A stretch of 64,000 bases of DNA from Chitinophagaceae bacterium (GTDB lineage: Bacteria > Bacteroidota > Bacteroidia > Chitinophagales > Chitinophagaceae), in NCBI GenBank assembly GCA_947446645.1, contig CANFHA010000016.1, forward strand, positions 1 through 64,000, read 5' to 3'. The position numbers and the translations under genes are program-made. Below, in pieces: positions 34,556 to 44,100 of this stretch (its first letter is position 1; each line of letters starts with the position of its first letter). The notes under the pieces are model-generated. The model did not search any database. It worked only from the letters and a program-made list of their open reading frames with translations, and had not been told where the DNA came from.

Positions 34556-36271
34556 ATGAAGCCCGGGATTTGCCGTCTTTCAAAGCTGAATTTTTCCACG
34601 TGGTCGTTACTTATAATTATACTTATACCATTCAGGATTTCCGCTCAAAATAATAGCTATTATTTAGACTCATTTCAGACAGCCTTAACCAAAGCAACAG
34701 ATTCTCAGAAAATAAGAATTGTCACAAAACACATGGTTGCTTTATTGGATTGCAAAGATTCTATCAGAAAAATACATCTTGTAGAAGACGCAAAAAAGCA
34801 GGCTGAAAAAATAAATTGGTATTTAGAAATAGCTAATGCTAATAGAGCTTTGGGCGATGTCTACTTTAACTGTATGCATAATTACCCAAAAGCTTTCGAA
34901 TATTTTCAGGAGAATGTTATTCTCGCTCAGAAAAATAATGATGATATAACTGAATCTGGTGCCCTCGAAACTATTGCTACCCGATATCAAAGATTGTCTT
35001 TACATGCTAAAGCTCTCAGCTATTTTAATGCGGCTTTGGCATTAAATCCCGATGCTAACATTAAAATGGGGGTGTTGGGAAATATGGGGGTGACTTATAC
35101 AAACATTGGCGACTTTACTCATGCTTTATCCTGCTATACTAATTCGTTGACAATTTTAGACAGCTTACTTCGGTCAAAAAAAGTTAATGACATACAGGAC
35201 ACATTCCAGATGGCAGGTTTATTACTTAACATCGGGGATATCTACCTATCAATGTCTCAACCTGATAAATCTTTTGAAACCTATACCAAGGTGCTGAAAA
35301 TTGGAGACAAGCTGAACGATAAATTTGTCCAGGTAATGAGCTTGTCGGGTATTGGGAGAGCGTTGCTGGTAAAAAAGGAGTATAACCGGGCAATTGAATA
35401 TTTTTCGAACGCATTGCATGACTGCGACAGTATTGGAAATAAAAAGGAAAAGGGTAAAATGCTGTCAGAGCTGGCCGGTGCCTATCTAAGTGCAGGAGAG
35501 CTTGATAAAGCGCTGGACTGTGCCGAGAACGCAGTGAAGCTAAGCGAGCTGCACGGTCAAAATGATGAGCTGCCAAAAGCCAATACCGCATTAGGTATGG
35601 TCTACCTAAAACGTAATCAGTATCGTCGTGCAGTTTCCTATCTGCAAAAAGCTGTGAACTTCAGTCAGAAAGCTGGCTTGCTGGATGCCGAAAAAGATGC
35701 ATGGCAGAACCTTAGTGCAGCCTATAAGAAAATGGGCGATCCGGCGAATGCACTGGATGCTTATACTCACTATATTTCGATCCGCGATAGCCTGTATAGT
35801 ATTAAGACGGCCAATGATCTTACCCGTATAGACCTCCAATACTCATTCGACAAAAAGCAATTAGAAGACACTGCCATATACAATGAAAAAATACAAAGGC
35901 AGCGTATTTTCACCTATGCCAGTTTTGGTGGTGCGGCACTGGTGTTATTGCTGTCCTTTTTCATGTACAAAAACTATAACACACAAAAAAAGTACAATGC
36001 GCTGCTAAAAAAGGAACAGGAACGACAACTCGCGCATATATCTGCCCAGGACACAGTACTTAGCGATATAGCTCATATACAGTCACACTTCGTGCGAGGC
36101 CCAATAGCTACCATCATAGGCCTGATGCAATTCTATAATCACGAAGAACCTGCTGACCCAATGAATAAAGAAATAGTGGAAGGGGTAAACGTATCCATTG
36201 AAAAACTGGACAACGTAGTAAAAGACCTGGTAGCTAAAGAAAACAAGCTGCGCCGCGAATCTAAATCATAA
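34556..36271 (+). CDS. TPR sensor protein with a histidine-kinase H-box but no ATPase domain
   Basis: 571 residues from ATG 34556 (an in-frame TTG at 34481 would add an implausible leader). Order: signal peptide ending near ISAQ; about eight tetratricopeptide repeats (for example YTNIGDFTHALSCY, LLVKKEYNRAIEYFSNAL, YLKRNQYRRAVSYLQKAV); a coiled linker; one membrane helix (ASFGGAALVLLLSFFMY); and a cytoplasmic dimerisation helix. That helix contains IQSHFVRGPIATIIGLMQF with H511, as in Bacteroidota TPR/PAS kinases (IQSHxVRxPLAxIxGL). The protein stops about 60 residues later, before the HATPase domain, so it cannot phosphorylate itself. It may be a partner of another kinase or a decayed kinase. 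Confidence 0.8.
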   Translation: MKPGICRLSKLNFSTWSLLIIILIPFRISAQNNSYYLDSFQTALTKATDSQKIRIVTKHMVALLDCKDSIRKIHLVEDAKKQAEKINWYLEIANANRALGDVYFNCMHNYPKAFEYFQENVILAQKNNDDITESGALETIATRYQRLSLHAKALSYFNAALALNPDANIKMGVLGNMGVTYTNIGDFTHALSCYTNSLTILDSLLRSKKVNDIQDTFQMAGLLLNIGDIYLSMSQPDKSFETYTKVLKIGDKLNDKFVQVMSLSGIGRALLVKKEYNRAIEYFSNALHDCDSIGNKKEKGKMLSELAGAYLSAGELDKALDCAENAVKLSELHGQNDELPKANTALGMVYLKRNQYRRAVSYLQKAVNFSQKAGLLDAEKDAWQNLSAAYKKMGDPANALDAYTHYISIRDSLYSIKTANDLTRIDLQYSFDKKQLEDTAIYNEKIQRQRIFTYASFGGAALVLLLSFFMYKNYNTQKKYNALLKKEQERQLAHISAQDTVLSDIAHIQSHFVRGPIATIIGLMQFYNHEEPADPMNKEIVEGVNVSIEKLDNVVKDLVAKENKLRRESKS

Positions 36272-36339
36272 AGCCGTAGCGATCTGAGTTCGTTGCGCCT
36301 CCCTCTTTTTAGCCCAACCTGCCCGAAGGGCGGCATCAA

Positions 36340-36393
36340 AACTAGCAATACGTACATAAGTTTTTCGTGTTGGGGCGCATCATATTGCTAGTT
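36340..36393. repeat. 11-bp inverted repeat
   Basis: AACTAGCAATA at 36340-36350 is the exact reverse complement of TATTGCTAGTT at 36383-36393, with 32 bases between. It lies about 70 bases after the TPR sensor gene; it could be a terminator-like structure or a protein-binding site. Confidence 0.5.
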
Positions 36394-36486
36394 AAATTTG
36401 TGGTAGAAGTCAACCTTCTGCAAGTTTTTCCTGGAAATCCTGACCACACATGTTTCCGAAAATGTGTTAGTGTTAAATGGTCTTTT

Positions 36487-36521
36487 TGGATGTGAATGGG
36501 GTGTGATGGGGTAAAATGGGA
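36487..36521 (+). promoter_or_regulatory. MraZ-type direct-repeat operator
   Basis: TGGAT, TGGGG, TGGGG and TGGGA begin at 36487, 36497, 36507 and 36517, an exact 10-base period with 5-base spacers. This is the TGGGN-N5 arrangement bound by MraZ upstream of the division/cell-wall cluster. No mraZ gene follows; the next gene is the type III PKS 222 bases downstream. Confidence 0.45.
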
Positions 36522-36743
36522 AATTTTATTAAATGATAATATGAATGCTCAATGCAATGTAAACCAGTAGCTTAGCATCTCCCATTCCCTAAATAAAATG
36601 CCCCATAGTAGCGAATAAAATATTTAGAATAACTAGGGCATTTGTCAATAACGCGCACAACTGCATCTCCTTTTTCAATAACTTACATATTATCACTCAG
36701 GCCTCGGTATGATTTTTAGTATGCTATTTATAAACTCAAGATT

Positions 36744-37835
36744 GTGGCCAAGATAATTGCTATATCCACCGAAGTACCAGCGTATAAGCATACGCAGGGC
36801 CGGTTATTAGAGTTCATGGAAGGGGCATATGGTGGCGGAGAAAAGGAGAACAGGATATTAAAATACTTATACACGCATAGTGGTATAGATACACGGTACT
36901 CTGTGATCCCCGATTTCGCGCTGCCGGTAAATGAATGGGAATTTTTCCCACGCTCAAAGGACCTTGAACCATTCCCGAATATTGACCACCGGCAGATGTG
37001 GTTTAAAAAAAATGCGTTGCCATTGTCGCTGAAATCGGCGAACGATTGTATAGATGGTGTAATAGACCGTAAAGAGATCACACACCTGATAACAGTAAGC
37101 TGCACAGGTATGAGCGCTCCCGGTCTGGAGCTGGAGCTTATGGAGGCTATGGGTCTCAACTCAAATACTTCACGTACTGCCATCAACTTTATGGGCTGCT
37201 ATGCCGCTATTCACGGTCTCAAGATGGCCAATGACATTGCGAATGCACAGCCATCTTCTAAGGTGTTAGTCGTTTGCACAGAGTTGTGCAGCCTTCATTT
37301 TCAGAAGACCTTTACTACCGATTCCATTACGGCACCACTTATGTTTGGTGATGGCTCCGCTGCAGTGTTAGTAACCGGTGATAGTGACAGTCATAAAGGG
37401 ATAAGGCTGGATAGTTTCTATTCTGAAGTGCTCAAGGATGCGAAGGATGAGATGTCGTGGAATCTCTCTTCGAGCGGATTTATAATGACACTCTCTGCCG
37501 ATGTGCCCGAATTGTTCAGAGCAGATATAGGTCCGCTTAAAGAGCGGGCAATAGAAAAAGCAGGACTTACCCCAGAGGCAATAAAGTACTACTGTATTCA
37601 CCCGGGCGGCAAGCGAATACTTGAGGCGCTTAGTAAGGGCCTGTCCCTTACCGCTGAAGATCTTGCTGCATCTTATAAGATACTCAAGGAGTATGGTAAT
37701 ATGTCCTCAGCCACTGTGCTCTTCGTGCTGAAGGAAATGTGGCCTAAGTTAATGGCAGAGCCGGGTGCGCATATTTTTTCAGCTGCATTTGGTCCCGGCC
37801 TCACCATGGAGAGTGCTATAATGACCGTACTATGA
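36744..37835 (+). CDS. Type III polyketide synthase
   Basis: 363 residues, chalcone/stilbene-synthase family, with a GTG start. The catalytic triad is visible: C152 in FMGCYAAIHG, H286 in YCIHPGGKRIL and N319 in YGNMSSAT. The enzyme extends an acyl starter with malonyl-CoA and cyclises it to a resorcinol, pyrone or similar ring. It overlaps the methyltransferase gene by 4 bases (ATGA), giving a three-gene PKS, methyltransferase, FAD-oxidoreductase operon comparable in logic to srsABC of Streptomyces (phenolic lipids). The product is unknown. Confidence 0.92.
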   Translation: MAKIIAISTEVPAYKHTQGRLLEFMEGAYGGGEKENRILKYLYTHSGIDTRYSVIPDFALPVNEWEFFPRSKDLEPFPNIDHRQMWFKKNALPLSLKSANDCIDGVIDRKEITHLITVSCTGMSAPGLELELMEAMGLNSNTSRTAINFMGCYAAIHGLKMANDIANAQPSSKVLVVCTELCSLHFQKTFTTDSITAPLMFGDGSAAVLVTGDSDSHKGIRLDSFYSEVLKDAKDEMSWNLSSSGFIMTLSADVPELFRADIGPLKERAIEKAGLTPEAIKYYCIHPGGKRILEALSKGLSLTAEDLAASYKILKEYGNMSSATVLFVLKEMWPKLMAEPGAHIFSAAFGPGLTMESAIMTVL

Positions 37836-38533
37836 GCCTGAAATCAAGGTCGCACGAAAAAGAGCTGCTGGACGATGACCATATTCCGTTTGCCGATCTT
37901 TTAGTGAATCTTGCTGAGCTCAAAATGGTGAATGCGCTGCTGGGAGGGCATAAAGTAACGTGCAGGGGCATTGATTTTTTCTTGGATAAATTACAGGGTG
38001 CGCAGTCGCTATCCATAGCTGAAATAGGCTGCGGTGGCGGTGATAATCTTTTTGCGATAGAGCGATACCTCGATGGGAAAAAACAACCGTTTACACTAAC
38101 CGGCATTGACGTGAAACCGGAGTGTATCAAGTATGCGCAGGCCAGCTCAGGGTCAGGCATTTCATGGATATGCAGCGACTACCGCACTGTGGAATGGCCA
38201 GGAGAAAAACCGGACATTATTTTCTCTTCCCTCTTCTGCCACCATTTTACTGATGAGGAACTTATCATCCAGTTGCAATGGTTAAAAGAAAACAGCAGGA
38301 TGGGTTTTTTTATAAACGACCTGCACCGCCACCCCGTTGCTTATCATTCTATAAAACTTATCTCCCGTATTTTTTCGCGTTCTTACCTGCTTCGCAACGA
38401 CGCGCCGCTTTCGGTGAAGCGGGCATTTATAAAAAGTGACTGGACTAAAATATTATCAGGTGCCGGCATACAGCAATATGCATTAAACTGGCGCTGGGCA
38501 TTCCGTTATCTTATTTGTGTGCATAATGAGTAG
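37832..38533 (+). CDS. SAM-dependent methyltransferase
   Basis: 233 residues, soluble class I methyltransferase. Motif I is IAEIGCGGGDNLFAIERYL (SAM-binding GxGxG-like), followed by an acidic residue in LTGIDVKPECI and motif IV as PDIIFSSLFCHHF. It overlaps both neighbours by a few bases and so probably methylates the product of the type III PKS, at an oxygen or carbon. It differs from the membrane-bound methyltransferase of srs-type operons. Confidence 0.85.
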   Translation: MSLKSRSHEKELLDDDHIPFADLLVNLAELKMVNALLGGHKVTCRGIDFFLDKLQGAQSLSIAEIGCGGGDNLFAIERYLDGKKQPFTLTGIDVKPECIKYAQASSGSGISWICSDYRTVEWPGEKPDIIFSSLFCHHFTDEELIIQLQWLKENSRMGFFINDLHRHPVAYHSIKLISRIFSRSYLLRNDAPLSVKRAFIKSDWTKILSGAGIQQYALNWRWAFRYLICVHNE

Positions 38534-39668
38534 TAGTGATAGCAAATATGATGTAGTGATAGTAGGTGGTGGCCTGGCAGGCCTTGCTGCTGCTATACTA
38601 CTGGCAAAACAGCAGCATAAGGTGCTGCTGCTGGAGAAGGAAAACTACCCCAGGCACAAAGTATGCGGCGAATATATAAGCATGGAGAGCAAACCCTTTC
38701 TGCTAAGCCTGGGCGTGCCGCTAGATTATATGCACCTGCCGGTGATCAGTAAGCTGCAGGTGACTGATGCGCGGGGTAATGAAGTGAATGCATCATTGCC
38801 ACAGGGTGGTTTTGGCATAAGCCGCTTCAAGCTGGATGCACTGCTGGCAGACCTGGCACAAAAGGCCGGCGCTAAAGTACTTACCAGCACCAAGGTTGAC
38901 AATGTGGAATGGCTGAATGATTCATTTGCAGTAACCACCCGCGACCAGGTATATACTGCCCGTATGGTGTGCGGTGCATGGGGCAAACGCAGTAATATAG
39001 ATGTGAAATGGCAGCGCCCCTTCATAAAAGAAAAGAATGCCGCACTCAGCAACTATATTGCTGTGAAGTACCACATTAATTATCCATGGCCGGCAGATAC
39101 TGTAGGGCTGCACAACTTCAACAACGGTTATTGTGGTATCTCGCAGGTAGAGGACGACAGGACATGCATGTGCTACCTGACCACCGCAGCTAACCTGCGT
39201 AACAGCGGCAACGATCTTAAAAAGCTGGAGCAGGATGTACTGGTAAAAAACCGGTGGCTGAACCATGTATTCAGTGATGCCACTTTCCTTTACCAGTCGC
39301 CGGTAACCATATCCCAGATCAGCTTTGAGCGCAAATCCCAGGTGGAAGATCATGTACTATTGCTGGGCGATGCTGCGGGCATGATAACTCCCTTATGCGG
39401 TAATGGCATGAGCATGGCCCTTCATGCAGCCAAGCTGGCTTCGGGGCTTATAAATGATTTTTTACTGGGCAGCAGCACACGCAGCCATACGGAGCAAGCC
39501 TATATGGCTGCGTGGAAAAGCCGCTTCTCGCGCAGGCTTACTTTGGGCCGGGTGATTCAAAGTAATTTCGGCAAAGACCACATTACTGCTATGTTCCTGA
39601 AAACAGCTAATGCGCTGCCTTTTGTAAAGAAGGCGCTCATAAGCGGTGCGGCAGGTAAGCCATTTTAG
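38526..39668 (+). CDS. FAD-dependent oxidoreductase (geranylgeranyl-reductase/hydroxylase family)
   Basis: 380 residues. The N-terminal dinucleotide fold is YDVVIVGGGLAGLAAAILLA, and the second FAD motif is VLLLGDAAGMITPLCGNGMS. The PxxxCGEY-like RHKVCGEYIS is typical of geranylgeranyl-reductase and aromatic-hydroxylase flavoproteins. In the operon it could hydroxylate the ring or reduce the product of the PKS and methyltransferase. The ATG at 38526 lies inside the methyltransferase gene (8-base overlap); a GTG at 38517 is an alternative. C-terminal residues contain VIQSNFGKDHIT. Confidence 0.88.
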   Translation: MSSSDSKYDVVIVGGGLAGLAAAILLAKQQHKVLLLEKENYPRHKVCGEYISMESKPFLLSLGVPLDYMHLPVISKLQVTDARGNEVNASLPQGGFGISRFKLDALLADLAQKAGAKVLTSTKVDNVEWLNDSFAVTTRDQVYTARMVCGAWGKRSNIDVKWQRPFIKEKNAALSNYIAVKYHINYPWPADTVGLHNFNNGYCGISQVEDDRTCMCYLTTAANLRNSGNDLKKLEQDVLVKNRWLNHVFSDATFLYQSPVTISQISFERKSQVEDHVLLLGDAAGMITPLCGNGMSMALHAAKLASGLINDFLLGSSTRSHTEQAYMAAWKSRFSRRLTLGRVIQSNFGKDHITAMFLKTANALPFVKKALISGAAGKPF

Positions 39669-39671
39669 CTA

Positions 39672-39974
39672 CTACCTGCAGCAATGCGCCCTTTCGCGAA
39701 ACAGCTGTTTTTCTTCGTCAGTCATATTCTGCCACTGCCCGAACATCTGTTTCTTACCCTGCCAGCGATGAGCATGCCGCCCTTTAAAGCCGCTGAAAAG
39801 TATCTTGCAGAGCAACAATATGCCCGCCGCCTGCCATATAGTTATAGCGCCTACGTGCAGTACTCCGGGTAAAATATGGTTCCATAAAAACATAACCGCA
39901 CCACTAAAGGCAAAAAGACCAAGGATGCCAAAGGCGATAACGAAAGGTATTTTCTTAACACATCTCTTTTTCAT
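39672..39974 (-). CDS. Small two-helix membrane protein
   Basis: About 100 residues. It has two hydrophobic segments (VIAFGILGLFAFSGAVMFLW and an ITIWQAAGILLLCKILF helix) and a basic, amphipathic C-terminal tail. Not recognised. ATG 39974 (MKKRCVKKIPFV) is preferred; an in-frame ATG at 40010 gives 112 residues. Its stop lies 4 bases from the convergent oxidoreductase stop. Confidence 0.65.
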   Translation of the reverse strand: MKKRCVKKIPFVIAFGILGLFAFSGAVMFLWNHILPGVLHVGAITIWQAAGILLLCKILFSGFKGRHAHRWQGKKQMFGQWQNMTDEEKQLFRERAHCCR

Positions 39975-40076
39975 AAGGTAAATTTTTACCAAAGCTACAC
40001 CCGCCCCCATCAGGAGGTAAGCCGTTTTCGGTAACGGGTAGCGGAATGTCGGTGAATACAGGCGCAGGGGTGGCGA

Positions 40077-41144
40077 TCAGAACTTAGGGCAGACTTTTTT
40101 CTTTTCTAATCCCTTGTTGGAGTAGTCGCCCATTATGAACAGCGTTACTTCATAACCACCATCCATTTTGCTCGCTTCCTGCAGTGTTGAGTTGTTTACA
40201 TCGTAACTCACGCCCAGTGCCATGCTTTTGTACTTTAGCTTTAGTACCGGTATTATAGCATCGTTAACTCGGTAAAATGCCCCTGCTGCCAGAGTGAATC
40301 GAGGGTCAAGGCCATTCGTTGCGGCGGTCCAGTTAATGAGTCCACCCACCATTACTTCGGAGTATGCACCCTGCAGCGCGTAGTTGCCCTGTGCCTGCAC
40401 AGATAAGTTTTCGGAGAGCGCTCCGCTCAGGCCCACGTTCAGGTTCCAGCGCATATTTTGTTTCAGCGATGGTATCTGGTAATAGGAGAAGTTAGGTTGC
40501 GTAAAGTGGTAACCGGCGAAGCCTATAATAAGCGTGAAATTTTTATCCCTCCCCGTACAGGTGTTGAAATTGACGCCTGCACCAAGATCCCAGAGATTCA
40601 TTTTCGCATTCGGAAAACCTTCAAGGCTGGGATTGCCGGAGTTAAAATGCCCGTTCTGGTACTGGTTATTCACCGTTACTTTAGAGGGATCGAAACTATA
40701 CTGCAAATACCCGCCTGTAAAGCCTACTGACAGGTAAGAATTATGTTCCGGGTCTACACATTTGTTGAAATTTATGGCCGGGTATGCGCCGGTTATTTTC
40801 TGGTCTATGCTTCCGGCTTTGTCGGCGTATGCAAGCAGTCCGAAGCTTAAGAAGTCATCACTGACCCTCGATATCGCTATGCGGGTTTCAGCTGTGCCCA
40901 GCACGGTAACATACGGGTTGCTGATGCTGCTCCACTGGCTGCGGTAGTACACACCAAACTTATAGTCGTCAGAAAAAACACCGGTAAGAGCAGGGTTGCG
41001 CAATATGGAGGTTTCGTAAAATTGTGAAAAGTGTATATCTGCCTGTGCGAAGGTGGATAATGGCAACAAAATAAAAGCAGCCAGAAGAATGGCGGGGAAA
41101 ACGCCAACACCTTTACCCCATGACTTTCTATTTTCGTTTATCAT
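40077..41144 (-). CDS. PorP/SprF-family type IX secretion membrane protein
   Basis: 355 residues with a signal peptide (ILLAAFILLPLSTFAQAD). The body is a PorP/SprF-type outer-membrane barrel: N-terminal IHFSQFYETSILRNPALTGVF, then FKFGVYYRSQWSSI-like and DLGAGVNF segments. These proteins accompany individual large T9SS cargo proteins, and this one is 10 bases downstream of the 1514-residue PKD protein on the same strand. It is expected to anchor or transport that protein at the outer membrane. Confidence 0.9.
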   Translation of the reverse strand: MINENRKSWGKGVGVFPAILLAAFILLPLSTFAQADIHFSQFYETSILRNPALTGVFSDDYKFGVYYRSQWSSISNPYVTVLGTAETRIAISRVSDDFLSFGLLAYADKAGSIDQKITGAYPAINFNKCVDPEHNSYLSVGFTGGYLQYSFDPSKVTVNNQYQNGHFNSGNPSLEGFPNAKMNLWDLGAGVNFNTCTGRDKNFTLIIGFAGYHFTQPNFSYYQIPSLKQNMRWNLNVGLSGALSENLSVQAQGNYALQGAYSEVMVGGLINWTAATNGLDPRFTLAAGAFYRVNDAIIPVLKLKYKSMALGVSYDVNNSTLQEASKMDGGYEVTLFIMGDYSNKGLEKKKVCPKF

Positions 41145-41154
41145 GCTGCGTTCT

Positions 41155-44100
41155 TTACCTCACGATGGTAACATCGCCTTTAACAAATAATGGTTCACCT
41201 GTTTCGCATATAGCATCTATTACGTACACATATACATCAGCGCGCGGGGTAGCGGAGCCAAAGCTGCCGTCCCAGGCGTTGCTTTCATCATTCAATTGAA
41301 TGTTATCACGTTCAAAAAGCAACTCTCCCCAGCGGTTATAAATGCGGAATGATTTTACACTGCTCACACCTGTTCCGCGAGGGTAGAATACGTCGTTCTG
41401 ACCATCGCCATTTGGTGTAAATGTATTGGGTATAAACAACTGGCTCGTGCTGCAATAAAGGTGTATAGTTACCGAATCTGCGTTCTTACAGCCGTGCTCT
41501 GAAGCAACCTCTGCAGTATAAGTGGTAGTTACCGACATGCTGGCTACGGGATCATAACAGGTGTCGCAGCTAAGAGTAGTTGAGGGCGTCCATAGCAGCG
41601 TGGCTATGTTCCTGCCCGTGGCCTGTAGTTGTGCCGTGGACCCTGCAAGTAGGGTCTGGTCTGGCCCCGCATCAATAGTAGGTATAGGGTAGATAGTGAC
41701 GGTGACGTAATTGACACTCTCTGTGCAGCCGCCTAAACGGGCCACTACAGTATAGGTAGTTGTAACCGCCGGATTGGCATAGGGATTAGCTATGGTGCTG
41801 CTGCTCAGCCCTGTGGCGGGTATCCAGGTGAAATTAGTAGCGCCTTCGCAGTGAATCTGCACTGATGTGCCAAAGCACACCGCTGTATCACCCCAAGATG
41901 TACTCGTGGTCGTGGTTCTGAGAGAAACAGTTACGGTATCACTGGCCTGGCAGCCATTTGTATCCACCCCGGTAACAGTATATGTGGTTTGAGTAACCGG
42001 TGCGGCAAATGTGTTTTCACATGCCGTGCAGCTAAGCGTTGTTCCGGCCGCCCAGGTATAGCTCACTCCGCCATAGCCTACCAGGGTTGCCGCATCTCCC
42101 ACGCATATGGTTGTATCAGGGCTTGCATGTATTATGGGCGGGGGGTAAACTATTACCGTTCCGCTGGCAGTGGCGGTGCATCCCCATGCGTCTGTTGCCA
42201 CGAGGCTTACTGTATAAGTGCCGGGAGCGCTATAAATATAGGAAGGTGAGCTCACTGAACTTGTGCCGCCATCAAACGACCATAACCAATTGTTGACAAT
42301 GCTCCAATAGCTTCTGGAGGTATCAACAAAATGGAATGTTCCACTTTGACAAACAGGTTCCGGCATTGTAGTAAAGCCGGTTACTACTGCATCTACTTTT
42401 ATAGTGTCCACGCCACGACTGGAATTCTGGCAGCCGGAATTATCGCTCAATATCAGCTTGGGCACATAGCCGCCCGGAATAGTGTAGGTATGCACTGTAT
42501 CTTTTGTAGATGAAGCGCTGCTCGTCGATCCGTCGCCAAAGTCCCAGATTATGCTGGGCACATTTGTTATGTCGGCATGAAAGTTAACCGTAAGCGGCGC
42601 ACAACCGGTATCCGGATCGTAGGTGAAAGCGCCCGCATAGCCATAGAGGTTAAGTGGATGGATCACCGTGTCTTTGCAGCCATACACATCAGTAGCCACC
42701 AGTGTTACATTGTAATAACCAGAAGTGATGTAAAGATCGCTGGGTGAAAATGTTGTGGAGAAATTTCCGTCACCGAATATCCAGTTACAGGAGGTGGCGC
42801 CGGTCGTTAAGTTGGTGAAAGTAACGGACAAGGGTGCGCATATGGAAAAAGTGTCCGACATGGTGAATGCAGCATGTGGCTGTGTTATTACTATCCATCC
42901 CGCATAAGAAATAGTGTCTGTGCAGCCATGCGTATCATATACGATCAGTTTCACAGGGAAGCTGCCCGATGTGGTGTACACATGTGCCGGAGACACAGCG
43001 GTAGAGGTAGTGCCATCGCCAAATACCCACAAGCTGCTTACCATGCCGGTAGAGGTATTTGTAAAGAATACGCTGTCATAAGCGCAGGGATGAACATTGC
43101 TGATATTGAAAGAAGCGTGCGGCTTGTAGACATTTATCAGCGCGGGTATCAGCAATGTGTCTTTGCACCCTATGTTATCTGTAACGATCTCCTGCACATC
43201 AAATATGCCGGTAACTGTATAGGTATGTGAGGTTATTGTGGTGCCGCTTATGCCGGTTGCTCCATCTCCAAAAGTCCACTCAAAATTCGTTAGCCAAACT
43301 CCAGGGGCATCGGTACTATGGTCGGTAAACGTTACCATGAGCGGCCAGCAGCCCGATGCCGGTGCAACACTAAAATTAGCAACCGGTTTGGCCACTGTAA
43401 TATAGTTGGTCTTTGTGAACGTGTCCAGGCAAAGATGGCTGTCTCTTATTACCAGCATTATCGTATACAACCCTGTTGCATGGAATGTATCTGTATAGAT
43501 CTTGCCTGTATCATTGTCGCGAAGCACGCCATTCCGGTACCAGAAATATGCTGCTGCAGTATCACCGGTAATTACGGGAGTAAATGTTGCCCAGCCATCT
43601 AAGCAAATGGTGGTATCATCTGCATAAAAGTTCATTACCGGTCGTCGCAGGTCTATAGGTAATAATGCAGTGTCGCGGCATCCGCTGGCAGTATTAAATG
43701 TAGTGAGGGTTACCGTGTATGTGCCAAGTGAGGGGTAGTCATGCGTAGGGTTGTTAAGGGTAGATGTAGCGCCATCGCCAAATATCCACAAGTGGTTGTT
43801 ATCGCCTAGCGAGTAATCAAAAAAGTGAATTTCATTACGGGGATTGCAGGCATAAACATCGCCAATAAAAGCGCTTGGTGAATCTACGATTATAGGTATC
43901 GGGCCCTGGAAGGTATCCGGACAACCATTGTTATAGGCAATTAGTGTTACCGTAAAGGTACCCGGCACAGAAAACTCTTCAGATGGATTGGTACCAATGC
44001 TGTGAGAACCATCGCCGAATATCCAGAAATAATTGGTGGCACCGGTAGAGGTATTGGTAAAAATTACCGACTTGCCGGCACAAATATGTGTAGGCGCTGC

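Larger units (their letters stand above)
36272..36743 (+). other. Non-coding region before the PKS operon
   Basis: About 470 AT-rich bases. They hold an 11-bp inverted repeat at 36340-36393, a hairpin around CATGTTTCCGAAAATGTG near 36449, and the TGGGN array at 36487-36521. No gene is supported. Confidence 0.55.
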
